DNA from: Sphingomonadaceae bacterium
GTDB lineage: Bacteria; Pseudomonadota; Alphaproteobacteria; Sphingomonadales; Sphingomonadaceae
DNA: 35,170 nucleotides
Assembly (NCBI GenBank): GCA_025359685.1
Contig: JANYEY010000103.1
Span: 1 to 35,170 of the forward strand
Direction of reading: 5' to 3'
Part shown: positions 14,778 through 23,060 of the stretch, piece after piece
Position numbering within the stretch: the stretch's first letter is position 1
How the letters are laid out: every line of letters begins with the position of its first letter
Program-made: the position numbers and the translations under genes
The notes under the pieces: model-generated
The model's database searches: none
The model's input: the letters and a program-made list of their open reading frames with translations, nothing else
What the model was told of the DNA's origin: nothing

Positions 14778-15992
14778 TTGAAATTCATCCCCGCCATCGA
14801 TCGCTATATCTTCCGGCTGGTGCTGATGCCCATGCTGGGGGTGTTCGTGATCGCCGCATCGCTGATGATCCTCGACAAGATGCTCAAGCTGTTCGAATTC
14901 GTCGGCAACGAGGGCGGACCGATCTCGATCGTGTTCAAGATGCTCGCGAACTTGCTGCCCGAATATGCCGGCCTCGCCATCCCGCTGGGACTGATGCTGG
15001 GCATCCTGTTCGCCTTCCGCAAGCTCGCCACCTCCAGCGAACTCGATGTGATGCGCGCAGTGGGGCTAAGCTACACCCGCCTGCTGCGCGTGCCCTATGC
15101 GATCACCATTGTGCTCGCGGGGCTCAACCTGCTGATCGTCGGCTATCTCCAGCCTTTGGCGCGGTATTATTACGAACAGCTCGATTTCGAACTGCGTTCG
15201 GGCGCGCTGGGCGCTTCGATCAAGGTCGGCGAATTTACCACGCTGCAGGACAAGGTGGCGCTACGGATCGAGAAATCGGACGACAATGGCCACAAGCTGA
15301 CCGGCATCTTCGCGCGGTTCTCTTCGCCCAAAGGTCAGGTTGCGACGATTTCGGCGCGCGAGGGGACATTCCTCGCGCTCAAGGACAGCCCCGACACGAT
15401 CATCCTGCGGCTGACCCAGGGCCAGATCGTCCAGGACGAACCCGGGATGGCCCCGCGCGTGCTCAGCTTCTCGCGCCATGACCTGCCGATCGATCTGCCC
15501 GCGATCGAGCGGTTCCGCCAACGCGGCGGCAAGGAACGCGAATATATCCTGCCAGAACTGCTCAAGATCGGCTGGAGCAATACCGCGACCAAGCAGCTCA
15601 AAAACGAAACCCGCGCGAGCCTCAATTTCCGCCTGGTCGAGGTGGTGATGATGCTGCTCCTGCCCTTGCTCGCGGTGGCGCTGGCGGTGCCGCCCAAACG
15701 CTCGACCTCGTCGCTCGGGGTGTTCCTATCGATCCTGATGGTGGTCGCCTATCACAAGATCAACGAATACGGACAGGCCGCTGCAGCGCAGGGCCGCTTC
15801 CCGCCCGAACTCGTCCTGTGGGTCCCCTTCGCGCTGTTCTCTGCGCTGATCGTGTGGATGTATTGGCGGGTCGCCTATGTCCCCGGCGGGCAAGCGATCG
15901 GCGCACTTGAGCGCGTATCGGCGAACCTTGCCAAGCGCATGCGCAGCCTGTGGAGCCGCAGCAGCGGCGCCGCAGCGGCGGAGCCCAGCTGA
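14778..15992 (+). CDS. lptF: LPS export permease LptF
   Basis: Inner-membrane permease of 404 residues in the LptBFG ABC transporter that extracts LPS towards the outer membrane. The start is TTG at 14778, with AAGG six bases upstream; the in-frame extension back to 14670 crosses the divergent gene's leader and is not needed. The N-terminus (IDRYIFRLVLMPMLGVFVI) and the segment SELDVMRAVGLSYTRLLRVP, which contacts LptB, are typical. A periplasmic beta-jellyroll follows (about 150-260), then three C-terminal helices with PPKRSTSSLGVFLSILMVVAYH. Its stop overlaps the lptG start (TGATG). Confidence 0.92.
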   Translation: MKFIPAIDRYIFRLVLMPMLGVFVIAASLMILDKMLKLFEFVGNEGGPISIVFKMLANLLPEYAGLAIPLGLMLGILFAFRKLATSSELDVMRAVGLSYTRLLRVPYAITIVLAGLNLLIVGYLQPLARYYYEQLDFELRSGALGASIKVGEFTTLQDKVALRIEKSDDNGHKLTGIFARFSSPKGQVATISAREGTFLALKDSPDTIILRLTQGQIVQDEPGMAPRVLSFSRHDLPIDLPAIERFRQRGGKEREYILPELLKIGWSNTATKQLKNETRASLNFRLVEVVMMLLLPLLAVALAVPPKRSTSSLGVFLSILMVVAYHKINEYGQAAAAQGRFPPELVLWVPFALFSALIVWMYWRVAYVPGGQAIGALERVSANLAKRMRSLWSRSSGAAAAEPS

Positions 15993-17089
15993 TGTTTGCC
16001 GGCATGTTTCCCTCGCGCACCTTGACGTTCTATCTCGCGCGGCTGTTCATCGTGCGCATTCTGGGCGTGCTGGTCATGTTGGTGCTGATCCTGCAATCGC
16101 TCCAGCTGCTCTCGGAAAGCGGCGAAATCCTGGCGGTACCCGGCAACGGCCAGGCGGAGCTGTGGCGCTATGTGTCGCTCAACGTGCCAGCGCTGATCGC
16201 GCGGTTCCTGCCCTATTCGGTCTTGTTAGCCACCCTGCTGACGTTCGCCCCGCTCAACCAGAACAGCGAGATTATCGCGATGCGGGCGGGCGGGCTCTCA
16301 GCGCACCAGATCCTCGCGCCGATGTTGCTGACCGCCCTTGCCGTCTCGCTGGTCAGCCTCGTGTTCAATGAGACCGTCGTCGCTCCCGCAACCGGAACGC
16401 TCAAGCAATGGACCGCCAACAAGTACCGCCCGGTCCCGCCCGACAGCGGGGTGCGCAGCAACGTCTACGTGCCCGATGGCAACGACATCCTCGCCGCCGC
16501 GAGCGTAACCGGCAGCGGCAAGACCATCGTCATGACCGGCGTCACCTGGTACCAGCGCGACGGTGCAGGCATGGTCACCGAGCAGCTGCGCAGCCCGCGC
16601 GCGACCTATGCGGCGCCCGGCTGGCGGTTTGAAAGCCCGGTGCGGTTCGACGTTGCCACCACCGTACAGACAGCGCTGCCCAGCCAGGTCGTCGCCCGCG
16701 GGGTGAGCCCGGCGCAGCTGGCGCTGACCAAGGTCGATCCCGACGGGCAGAACATCGTGCAGCTGTCGCGCTCGATCCAGGCGGTCAAGGCCTCGGGGCG
16801 CCGCACCAGCGAGCTTGAGGCCAAGTGGTGGCACAAGCTGTCCGGGCCGTTTTCGTCGGTGTTGATGCCGCTGCTCGGCTCGGTTGCCGCTTTCGGGCTG
16901 GCACGGTCGGGCAATCTGCTGATCCGCGCGGTCGCCGGCATGGCGCTGGGCTTTACTTATTTCGTGGTCGACAATGCCGCCTTGGCGATGGGCAACTTTG
17001 GCGGTTACTCCCCGCTGATCGCCGCCTGGGCGCCGTTCGTACTGTTCTTCCTGGTCGGCGAGACCGTGCTGGTCAGGACCGAAGAGTAA
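15992..17089 (+). CDS. lptG: LPS export permease LptG
   Basis: Partner permease of 365 residues; the ATG at 15992 shares one base with the lptF stop, so the pair is translationally coupled. It has N-terminal helices (TLTFYLARLFIVRILGVLV), the LptB-contact region NSEIIAMRAGGLSAHQILAP, a periplasmic domain with strands about 140-260, and C-terminal helices ending ...FFLVGETVLV. In other bacteria the same order lptF-lptG is usual. The desaturase gene converges four bases beyond the stop. Confidence 0.92.
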   Translation: MFAGMFPSRTLTFYLARLFIVRILGVLVMLVLILQSLQLLSESGEILAVPGNGQAELWRYVSLNVPALIARFLPYSVLLATLLTFAPLNQNSEIIAMRAGGLSAHQILAPMLLTALAVSLVSLVFNETVVAPATGTLKQWTANKYRPVPPDSGVRSNVYVPDGNDILAAASVTGSGKTIVMTGVTWYQRDGAGMVTEQLRSPRATYAAPGWRFESPVRFDVATTVQTALPSQVVARGVSPAQLALTKVDPDGQNIVQLSRSIQAVKASGRRTSELEAKWWHKLSGPFSSVLMPLLGSVAAFGLARSGNLLIRAVAGMALGFTYFVVDNAALAMGNFGGYSPLIAAWAPFVLFFLVGETVLVRTEE

Positions 17090-17093
17090 AAGC

Positions 17094-18158
17094 TCAGCGC
17101 CCGCGCAGCATTGTGCTGCGCGCGATCCGCGCGACCAGCGGGAACAGGCCCGGGTAATTCGCCTGCGCATAGGTCGAACCCGTGCCCAGCTTGTCCGCCA
17201 GCCGCCGGTGCGCTTCGGCGAGCGAATGGTACGGTACCGAGGGCAGCAGGTGATGCAGCGCGTGATAGCGCAGGCCAACCGGCGCCCACAGCTCGGCCCA
17301 CAGCCCCGGCGGGGGCACGTTGACCGAATCGAGGTACTGCGCGGTCACCGTCATCGGCTCGCCCTCGTTCTGCCAAAGGTGCGCGACGAGAGTGCGGATC
17401 TGGTTGAACACCGCAGTCGCCGCGACGATCGCCAGCGCGATCAGCAGCGGGCGCCAGCCGAGCCATTGGGTGCTGGTGAGCAAAGCCCACGACCACACGA
17501 ACGTGCCGAACTCCTGCCAGTGCACCATCCGGGCGAAATCGCCTTCGGGCGGACGGCGGCGAAAGTCGGGATTAATCGACAGCGACGAGGCGCGTTCCCA
17601 CACCAGCTTGCGCAAGGGCGGGATCACCGCGCCCAGCGGCACCAGCAGGGCTGAACGAATCAACAGGCCGATTGGCAGCAAGGCCGAAATCAGGATGAAG
17701 GCGGGCAGCGACCACGGCTTCATCAGCGCGAGCGGCAGGTATTCGGGATCCTCGCCCGTGCCATAACGTGTGCGCGCATGGTGGAGAGTGTGGACGTTCT
17801 CATACATGAAGCTTGGCGTGAGCATGGGCACGCCGACCAGCAGATTCCACACCGTCCGGAAGCCCGGCAGCGCGGTGCGGTGGATATGGGTCAGCTCGTG
17901 GATGAACAGTAGCGCGCGGTACAGCGCGAGCACCGCCAGCGCGGCAAAGCCCAGCGCCAGTGGCCACTGCGGGGTGAGGATCGCGCCTGCCATCGCGGCA
18001 TAGCCCAGCACAGCCGACAGCAGCATGTCGGGCCAGTAAATGCTCCCGCGCGCGGCCGAAATATCCCGGGTCAGCTCCACCGCGGCGCGCAGCATCGCCA
18101 TGTCGTCGGGCACGGTCGCGGCTGAAGCCGGGTTGATCTTTTCCTGTATGCTCATCAT
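17094..18158 (-). CDS. Membrane fatty acid desaturase family protein
   Basis: Protein of 354 residues with the three histidine boxes of membrane di-iron desaturases: HELTH (87-91), HTLHH (123-127) and HALHH (about 299-303). There are four to six hydrophobic helices between them. The substrate may be an acyl lipid or a carotenoid-type molecule; this cannot be told from sequence. MM at the start gives two adjacent ATGs; the first is taken. It is divergent from the GNAT-like gene and convergent with lptG. Confidence 0.88.
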   Translation of the reverse strand: MMSIQEKINPASAATVPDDMAMLRAAVELTRDISAARGSIYWPDMLLSAVLGYAAMAGAILTPQWPLALGFAALAVLALYRALLFIHELTHIHRTALPGFRTVWNLLVGVPMLTPSFMYENVHTLHHARTRYGTGEDPEYLPLALMKPWSLPAFILISALLPIGLLIRSALLVPLGAVIPPLRKLVWERASSLSINPDFRRRPPEGDFARMVHWQEFGTFVWSWALLTSTQWLGWRPLLIALAIVAATAVFNQIRTLVAHLWQNEGEPMTVTAQYLDSVNVPPPGLWAELWAPVGLRYHALHHLLPSVPYHSLAEAHRRLADKLGTGSTYAQANYPGLFPLVARIARSTMLRGR

Positions 18159-18236
18159 TCAGATCCAGATTGCCCCGGCTTGACAAGCTGCGGGGTCCAT
18201 ATGCACTGCCCCCTGCAGGCAAACAAAGGCAGCATC

Positions 18237-19394
18237 GTGGCAAAATCAGAGTTAATTGTGGTGCCCGTGGCGGGCAAGGCCGACTTGAATGCTTTTATCG
18301 ATCTGGCTTATCGGCTGAACCTGTCAGACCCCAGCTGGGTGCCGCCGCTGCGCATGGAAATGGCCGAGCTGCTCACCCCGGGCAAGAACCCGTTCTTCGA
18401 TCATGCTGACGTGCAGCTTTTCCTCGCACGGCGCGGCGACGTGGTGGTCGGGCGGATTTCCGCGCATATCGATCACCTCGCGACCGCGATGGACCCGGCG
18501 CAGGGCATGGGGCCGGGCACCGGCAACTGGGGGCTGCTCGAGGCTGAGGACGAAGCGGCCGCACAGGCCCTGATCGTGCGGGCGGAGGATTGGCTGCGGA
18601 CCAAGGGCATGACCCGCGTGCTGGCGCCGTTGTCGATGTCGATCTGGGAAGAGCCGGGCCAGCTGACCAAAGGCTTCGACCATCCGCCGACAGTGATGAT
18701 GGGCCACCAGCCCGAACGCTATCAGCATTATATCGAAGCGCTGGATTACCGCCCGGAGAAGATTCTGCGCACTTACGATCTCGATATCCTGCAGCCATTC
18801 CCGCCGCTGATCCAGCGCGTCGTGCAATCGGGCCAGCGCAATGCCAAGATCCGCATCCGCAATGTCGATAAATCAAAGTTCGATGCCGAAGCGGCGATCA
18901 TCCTCCACATCCTCAACGATGCCTGGTCGGACAACTGGGGCTTCGTGCCCTTCACCGACGCGGAAATCGCCTATGCCGGCAAGAAGTTCAAACCGATCGT
19001 GCGCGAAGACCTGATCATGATCGCCGAATATGAAGGCGAGCCAGTCGCCTTCATGATGACCCTGCCCGATCTCAACGAAGTGCTGAAACCGATGGGCGGC
19101 CGCCTGTTCCCGTTCAACTGGGCCAAGCTACTGTGGTGGCTGCGCAGCCCCAAGGTCAAGACCATGCGGGTGCCGCTGATGGGCGTGCTCAAGAAGCACC
19201 AGTCAAGCCGACTGGCCAGCCAGCTCGCCTTCATGATGATCGAGCAAATCCGCCAGAACGCGGTCACCCGGTACGGCGCCACGCGCGGCGAGATCGGCTG
19301 GGTGCTCGACGACAACCAGGGCATGAACGCAATCGCCGACGCAATCGAGAGCACGGTCAACAAGGAATATACGATCTACCAGAAGCGGCTTTAG
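18237..19394 (+). CDS. GNAT-like protein of unknown substrate
   Basis: Protein of 385 residues from the GTG at 18237, with AAAGG seven bases upstream; a longer in-frame ORF from 18180 lacks this. It belongs to a family of ~380-residue proteins in alphaproteobacteria that databases often label N-acetyltransferase or, misleadingly, dATP pyrophosphohydrolase. The N-terminal half has VVGRISAHIDHLA and the conserved GFDHPPTVMMGHQPERY; the C-terminal half has EGEPVAFMMTLPDLNEVL and EIGWVLDDNQGMNAI, both GNAT-like. I recognise the family but not its reaction. It converges on the symporter gene with a four-base overlap (TTAG). Confidence 0.82.
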   Translation: MAKSELIVVPVAGKADLNAFIDLAYRLNLSDPSWVPPLRMEMAELLTPGKNPFFDHADVQLFLARRGDVVVGRISAHIDHLATAMDPAQGMGPGTGNWGLLEAEDEAAAQALIVRAEDWLRTKGMTRVLAPLSMSIWEEPGQLTKGFDHPPTVMMGHQPERYQHYIEALDYRPEKILRTYDLDILQPFPPLIQRVVQSGQRNAKIRIRNVDKSKFDAEAAIILHILNDAWSDNWGFVPFTDAEIAYAGKKFKPIVREDLIMIAEYEGEPVAFMMTLPDLNEVLKPMGGRLFPFNWAKLLWWLRSPKVKTMRVPLMGVLKKHQSSRLASQLAFMMIEQIRQNAVTRYGATRGEIGWVLDDNQGMNAIADAIESTVNKEYTIYQKRL

Positions 19395-20647
19395 GCAGCT
19401 TCCTCGCGCCCACGATCCACCGCCGCAGTCACCGCCACGTCCATCGTGACGTTACCGAGCGTACGCATCAGGTCGGGCAGCATCTCGACCGCTACCAATA
19501 GCCCGAGCGGCGCGACCGGCACGCCCATCGCCATCGCGATCGGTCCGACCGAGACGACGAAACTGATCGTGCCGGGCAGCGAGACCGAGCTCAGTGAAAC
19601 GAGGAACGCGACCAGCACACCTGCCGCCAGCGCAAAGGGTGAAAGCGGCGTGCCGGTGAGGTGCGCAGCATAGATCGCAACCCCAAGGTTCATCGCCGGG
19701 CTGGTTGCGCGGAAGATCGCTACCGCCAGCGGCAAAGTGAAGTCGGCGGTCGCCTCGCGCACGCCGATCTTGCGCGTCGCCACCAGCATCGCGGGCAGGC
19801 AGGCGAGCGAGGACTGGGTGGAAATCGCCACGGCATGAACCGGCAGCATCGCCCGGGCAAAGTCCATGAAGCGCTGCCCGCCCAGCGTCAGCGCGAGCAC
19901 GTACCCGGCCACCAGCACCACCAGCCCGGCGGCGCTGACGATCAGGATGTAGTGCGCCAGCGCGCCGACCGCATCGCCGCCCATCTTCGCGCCAAGCGAC
20001 ATAGCCAGGCCCAGCACGCCGATCGGCGCGAGCATCAGCACCCAGCCGACGATCACCATCATCGCGCCCGCCAGGCCCTCGAACAGCGTCGCCAGCGCCT
20101 GACGCGGGGCCGCAGCGAGCTTGGTCGCGGCCAGTGCGAACAGCGAGACGAACAGCACCATCGGCAGCATCGCTCCGGCCGCAGCGGCAGCGAAGATGTT
20201 CTCGGGCATCATTGCGGAGAGGATTTCGGCCACCCCCGGCACGGTGCCGGTATCCGCCGCCCCGCCGCTCAACGCCGCCGCAGCGCTGGCAGGGATTGGG
20301 AACGCGCCCAGCAGTCCGGTGACCAGCAGCACCGACATGACCCCGCTGGCGAGCAGCACCAGGCAGAACATCGTCACCGCGCGCCGCGCCAGCGCTCCGC
20401 CGCCGGCCGCCGCCAGGGTCTGCGAGATGCCGGTGTACACCAGGCCGATCACTAATGGCAGGATCGTCAGCTGCAAGGCGCGCAGCCATAGCGTGCCGGC
20501 CGGCTGCGCGATGGCCAGCACAGACGCCTCGATCGAGGTTCCGCGCAGCAGCGTTCCGATGATGAACCCCAACACCAGCGCGGCGAAAGTCAGCGCCGCC
20601 GGAACCTTGATTTCCGGGAAACCCGCTGCCGGTTGCTGCTCTGCCAT
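19391..20647 (-). CDS. Dicarboxylate/amino acid:cation symporter (DAACS family)
   Basis: Inner-membrane secondary transporter of 418 residues related to glutamate and C4-dicarboxylate carriers. The start ATG at 20647 has a GGGGG six bases upstream. Repeated hydrophobic helices, the re-entrant serine-rich stretch AISTQSSLACLPAM and the later SSVSLPGTISFVVSVGPIAMA are family features. The C-terminal half has FRATSPAMNLGVAIYA in place of the classic NMDGT helix, so ion or substrate coupling may differ. The substrate is unknown. It is divergent from glmM, with 99 bases between starts. Confidence 0.88.
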   Translation of the reverse strand: MAEQQPAAGFPEIKVPAALTFAALVLGFIIGTLLRGTSIEASVLAIAQPAGTLWLRALQLTILPLVIGLVYTGISQTLAAAGGGALARRAVTMFCLVLLASGVMSVLLVTGLLGAFPIPASAAAALSGGAADTGTVPGVAEILSAMMPENIFAAAAAGAMLPMVLFVSLFALAATKLAAAPRQALATLFEGLAGAMMVIVGWVLMLAPIGVLGLAMSLGAKMGGDAVGALAHYILIVSAAGLVVLVAGYVLALTLGGQRFMDFARAMLPVHAVAISTQSSLACLPAMLVATRKIGVREATADFTLPLAVAIFRATSPAMNLGVAIYAAHLTGTPLSPFALAAGVLVAFLVSLSSVSLPGTISFVVSVGPIAMAMGVPVAPLGLLVAVEMLPDLMRTLGNVTMDVAVTAAVDRGREEAA

Positions 20648-20746
20648 TGATGACCCCCATTCGATTGCCGGGGTGACAATAACGTGCGGGTGCGCCATGG
20701 CAATTTGCGAATGCGCGGCTGAGCACAAGCGAGGACCCGGGGGATC

Positions 20747-22087
20747 ATGGGACGGCAATATTTCGGCACCGACGGGATCCGCGGGCTCACCAATGCCGGC
20801 GTGATGACCGCCGCCATCGCGATGAAGGTCGGGCAGGCGGCCGGCACCTACTTCCTGCGCGGCAAGCACCGCCACCGGGTGGTGATCGGCAAAGACACCC
20901 GGCTTTCGGGCTACATGCTCGAAAACGCGCTGGTTGCGGGCTTTACCAGCGTGGGGATGGACGTGGTCCTGCTCGGGCCTTTGCCGACCCCGGCGATTGC
21001 GCTGCTCACCCGCGAACTGCGCGCCGACGTGGGCGTGATGATCTCGGCCAGCCACAATCCGTATCAGGACAACGGGATCAAGCTGTTCGGTCCCGATGGG
21101 TTCAAGCTGTCCGATGACGCCGAACTGGCGATCGAGGCGATGCTGAGCCAGGACTTGCCGCTCGCCCCCGCCGCCGAGATCGGCCGGGCCCGCCGGATCG
21201 AGGACGCACGCGGGCGCTATATCCACGCGGTCAAGGGCTCGCTGCCTGACGATATCCGGCTCGACGGGCTCAAGATCGTGGTCGATTGCGCTAACGGCGC
21301 GGCCTATCAGGTTGCGCCCTCGGCGATCTGGGAACTCGGCGCAGAAGTGATCACCGTCGGGGTTTCGCCCAACGGCACCAACATCAACGACAAGTGCGGC
21401 TCGACCAGCCTCGGCCTGGTCAGCGAAACCGTGGTGGCGAGCGGCGCGCATATCGGCATTGCGCTCGATGGCGATGCCGACCGGCTGATCGTGGTCGACG
21501 AACGCGGCCAGACTGTCGACGGCGACCAGCTGATGGCGCTGATCGGGACGCAATTGGCGGATCAAGGCAAACTGCGCGGCGGCGGGGTGGTGGCGACGGT
21601 GATGTCCAACCTCGGGCTCGAGCGTTACCTGCAGGGGCGCGGGCTGACGCTGGAGCGGACCAAGGTGGGTGATCGCCATGTGCTCGAAAAGATGAAAGCC
21701 GACGGGTTCAATGTCGGCGGCGAGCAATCGGGCCACATGATCCTGCTCGACCATGCGACCACCGGCGATGGCACGATTGCCGCGCTGCAAGTGCTCGCCG
21801 CGCTGGTCCAGTCGGGCAAGTCCGCGAGCGAATTGCTGCACCTGTTCGATCCGGTCCCGCAGCTGCTGCGCAATGTGCGCTTTTCAGGCGGTAAGCCGTT
21901 GGACAATGCGCGGGTGCAAGCAGTGATCGCCGAAGCCGAGGCGCAGCTCGCCGGCAAGGGCCGACTGGTGATCCGCCCCTCGGGAACCGAACCAGTGATC
22001 CGCGTGATGGCCGAAGGCGACGATGCGGGCCAAGTCGAGAGCGTGGTCGGGGCGATCTGCGACGCGGTGCAGGAGGCTTCGGCATGA
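20747..22087 (+). CDS. glmM: Phosphoglucosamine mutase
   Basis: Protein of 446 residues; it converts glucosamine-6-phosphate to glucosamine-1-phosphate for UDP-GlcNAc, peptidoglycan and LPS. The active-site phosphoserine is S102 in ISASHNP, the same number as in E. coli GlmM. The metal loop is DGDADR (near 240), the sugar loop GEQSGH (near 325) and the phosphate loop [15 protein letters not shown] near the C-terminus. The start is [12 protein letters not shown] ([13 protein letters not shown]). It heads a coupled three-gene unit with the zinc-ribbon protein and thiD. Confidence 0.97.
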   Translation: MGRQYFGTDGIRGLTNAGVMTAAIAMKVGQAAGTYFLRGKHRHRVVIGKDTRLSGYMLENALVAGFTSVGMDVVLLGPLPTPAIALLTRELRADVGVMISASHNPYQDNGIKLFGPDGFKLSDDAELAIEAMLSQDLPLAPAAEIGRARRIEDARGRYIHAVKGSLPDDIRLDGLKIVVDCANGAAYQVAPSAIWELGAEVITVGVSPNGTNINDKCGSTSLGLVSETVVASGAHIGIALDGDADRLIVVDERGQTVDGDQLMALIGTQLADQGKLRGGGVVATVMSNLGLERYLQGRGLTLERTKVGDRHVLEKMKADGFNVGGEQSGHMILLDHATTGDGTIAALQVLAALVQSGKSASELLHLFDPVPQLLRNVRFSGGKPLDNARVQAVIAEAEAQLAGKGRLVIRPSGTEPVIRVMAEGDDAGQVESVVGAICDAVQEASA

Positions 22088-22311
22088 GCCTTGAAATGCG
22101 CCCCGATTGCGAACGCTGCGGCGCGGACCTCCCCGCCGAGGCCCCGGGTGCGTTCATCTGCAGCTTCGAATGCACCTTCTGTGCGACCTGCGCTGACCAG
22201 CTCGACGAGCGCTGCCCCAACTGCGGCGGCGAGCTGATGGACCGCCCCGCGCGGGCCAAGGCGCTCCACGCCAAGCATCCGCCCAGCACGGTGCGGAAGT
22301 TCAAGGGCTGA
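22084..22311 (+). CDS. DUF1272-like small zinc-ribbon protein
   Basis: Protein of 75 residues with cysteine pairs [15 protein letters not shown] and CPNC, predicted to hold two zinc ions. The start overlaps glmM by four bases (ATGA) and the stop shares a base with thiD (TGATG), so all three should be translated from one mRNA. The function of DUF1272 proteins is not known. A regulatory or chaperone role for a neighbour would be guesswork. Confidence 0.9.
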   Translation: MSLEMRPDCERCGADLPAEAPGAFICSFECTFCATCADQLDERCPNCGGELMDRPARAKALHAKHPPSTVRKFKG

Positions 22312-23060
22312 TGCCCCCGCCCCGCGTCCTGACCATCGCCGGATCGGACTCGTCTGGCGGCGCAGGTATCCAGGCCGACATCAAGACAATCACCGTGCTC
22401 GGCGGCTATGCGATGAACGCGATCACCGCGATCACCGCGCAGAATACGCTTGGAGTGACCGCGGTAGAGGTGCTTTCGGCCGAGCTGGTCGCGGCGCAGA
22501 TCGATGCCTGCTTGTCGGACATCGGGGTGGATGCGGTAAAGATTGGCATGCTCGGCTCGCCCGAGATCGCAACGCTGGTCGCCGAGCGGATTGCATCGCT
22601 GGCGGCACCGGTGGTGTTCGACCCCGTGATGGTCGCCACCAGCGGTGCGGCACTGGCCGATGCGGCAACGATTGCGGCGTTTGAACGCCTGATGCAGCTC
22701 GCCACTTTGACCACGCCCAATGTCGCCGAATTGGCCGCGCTGGGCGGGCATGACGGGATGGCAGCGCGCGGCGTCGCCTATCTCGCCAAGGGCGGCGACA
22801 GCGAGGGCGAGCGGATTGAAGACGTGCTGGTGATCCCCGGCGAAAAGCCATTGGTCATGGCCGGCACCCGCATCCACACCCGCCACACTCACGGCACCGG
22901 CTGCACCCTATCAAGCGCGATCGCGACCTATCTCGCCAAGGGCCTGCCGCTGCCCGAAGCAGTTGACCGCGCCCGCCTGTTCGTGCGCTCCGCCTTGCGC
23001 GCCGCACCGGGATTCGGCGCAGGCAACGGGCCGCTCGGCCACGCCGAAGCGCGGGGTTAG
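22311..23060 (+). CDS. thiD: Hydroxymethylpyrimidine/phosphomethylpyrimidine kinase
   Basis: Ribokinase-fold enzyme of 249 residues for thiamine synthesis; it phosphorylates HMP and HMP-phosphate. The N-terminal IAGSDSSGGAGIQADIKT binds substrate. ATAQNT-type residues follow (ITAQNTLGV), then the phosphate and Mg region FDPVMVATSG, and the anion-hole HTHGTGCTLSSAIA near the C-terminus. No other thi gene or TPP riboswitch is in sight. It is the last gene of the glmM unit and converges on the oligopeptidase gene with a four-base overlap. Confidence 0.95.
   Translation: MPPPRVLTIAGSDSSGGAGIQADIKTITVLGGYAMNAITAITAQNTLGVTAVEVLSAELVAAQIDACLSDIGVDAVKIGMLGSPEIATLVAERIASLAAPVVFDPVMVATSGAALADAATIAAFERLMQLATLTTPNVAELAALGGHDGMAARGVAYLAKGGDSEGERIEDVLVIPGEKPLVMAGTRIHTRHTHGTGCTLSSAIATYLAKGLPLPEAVDRARLFVRSALRAAPGFGAGNGPLGHAEARG

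Noticed and set aside
20648..21841. Continuation of the symporter frame upstream across glmM (fusion of ~816 residues)
   Set aside because: The extra N-terminal part is antisense to glmM and low complexity; a good start with GGGGG lies at 20647.
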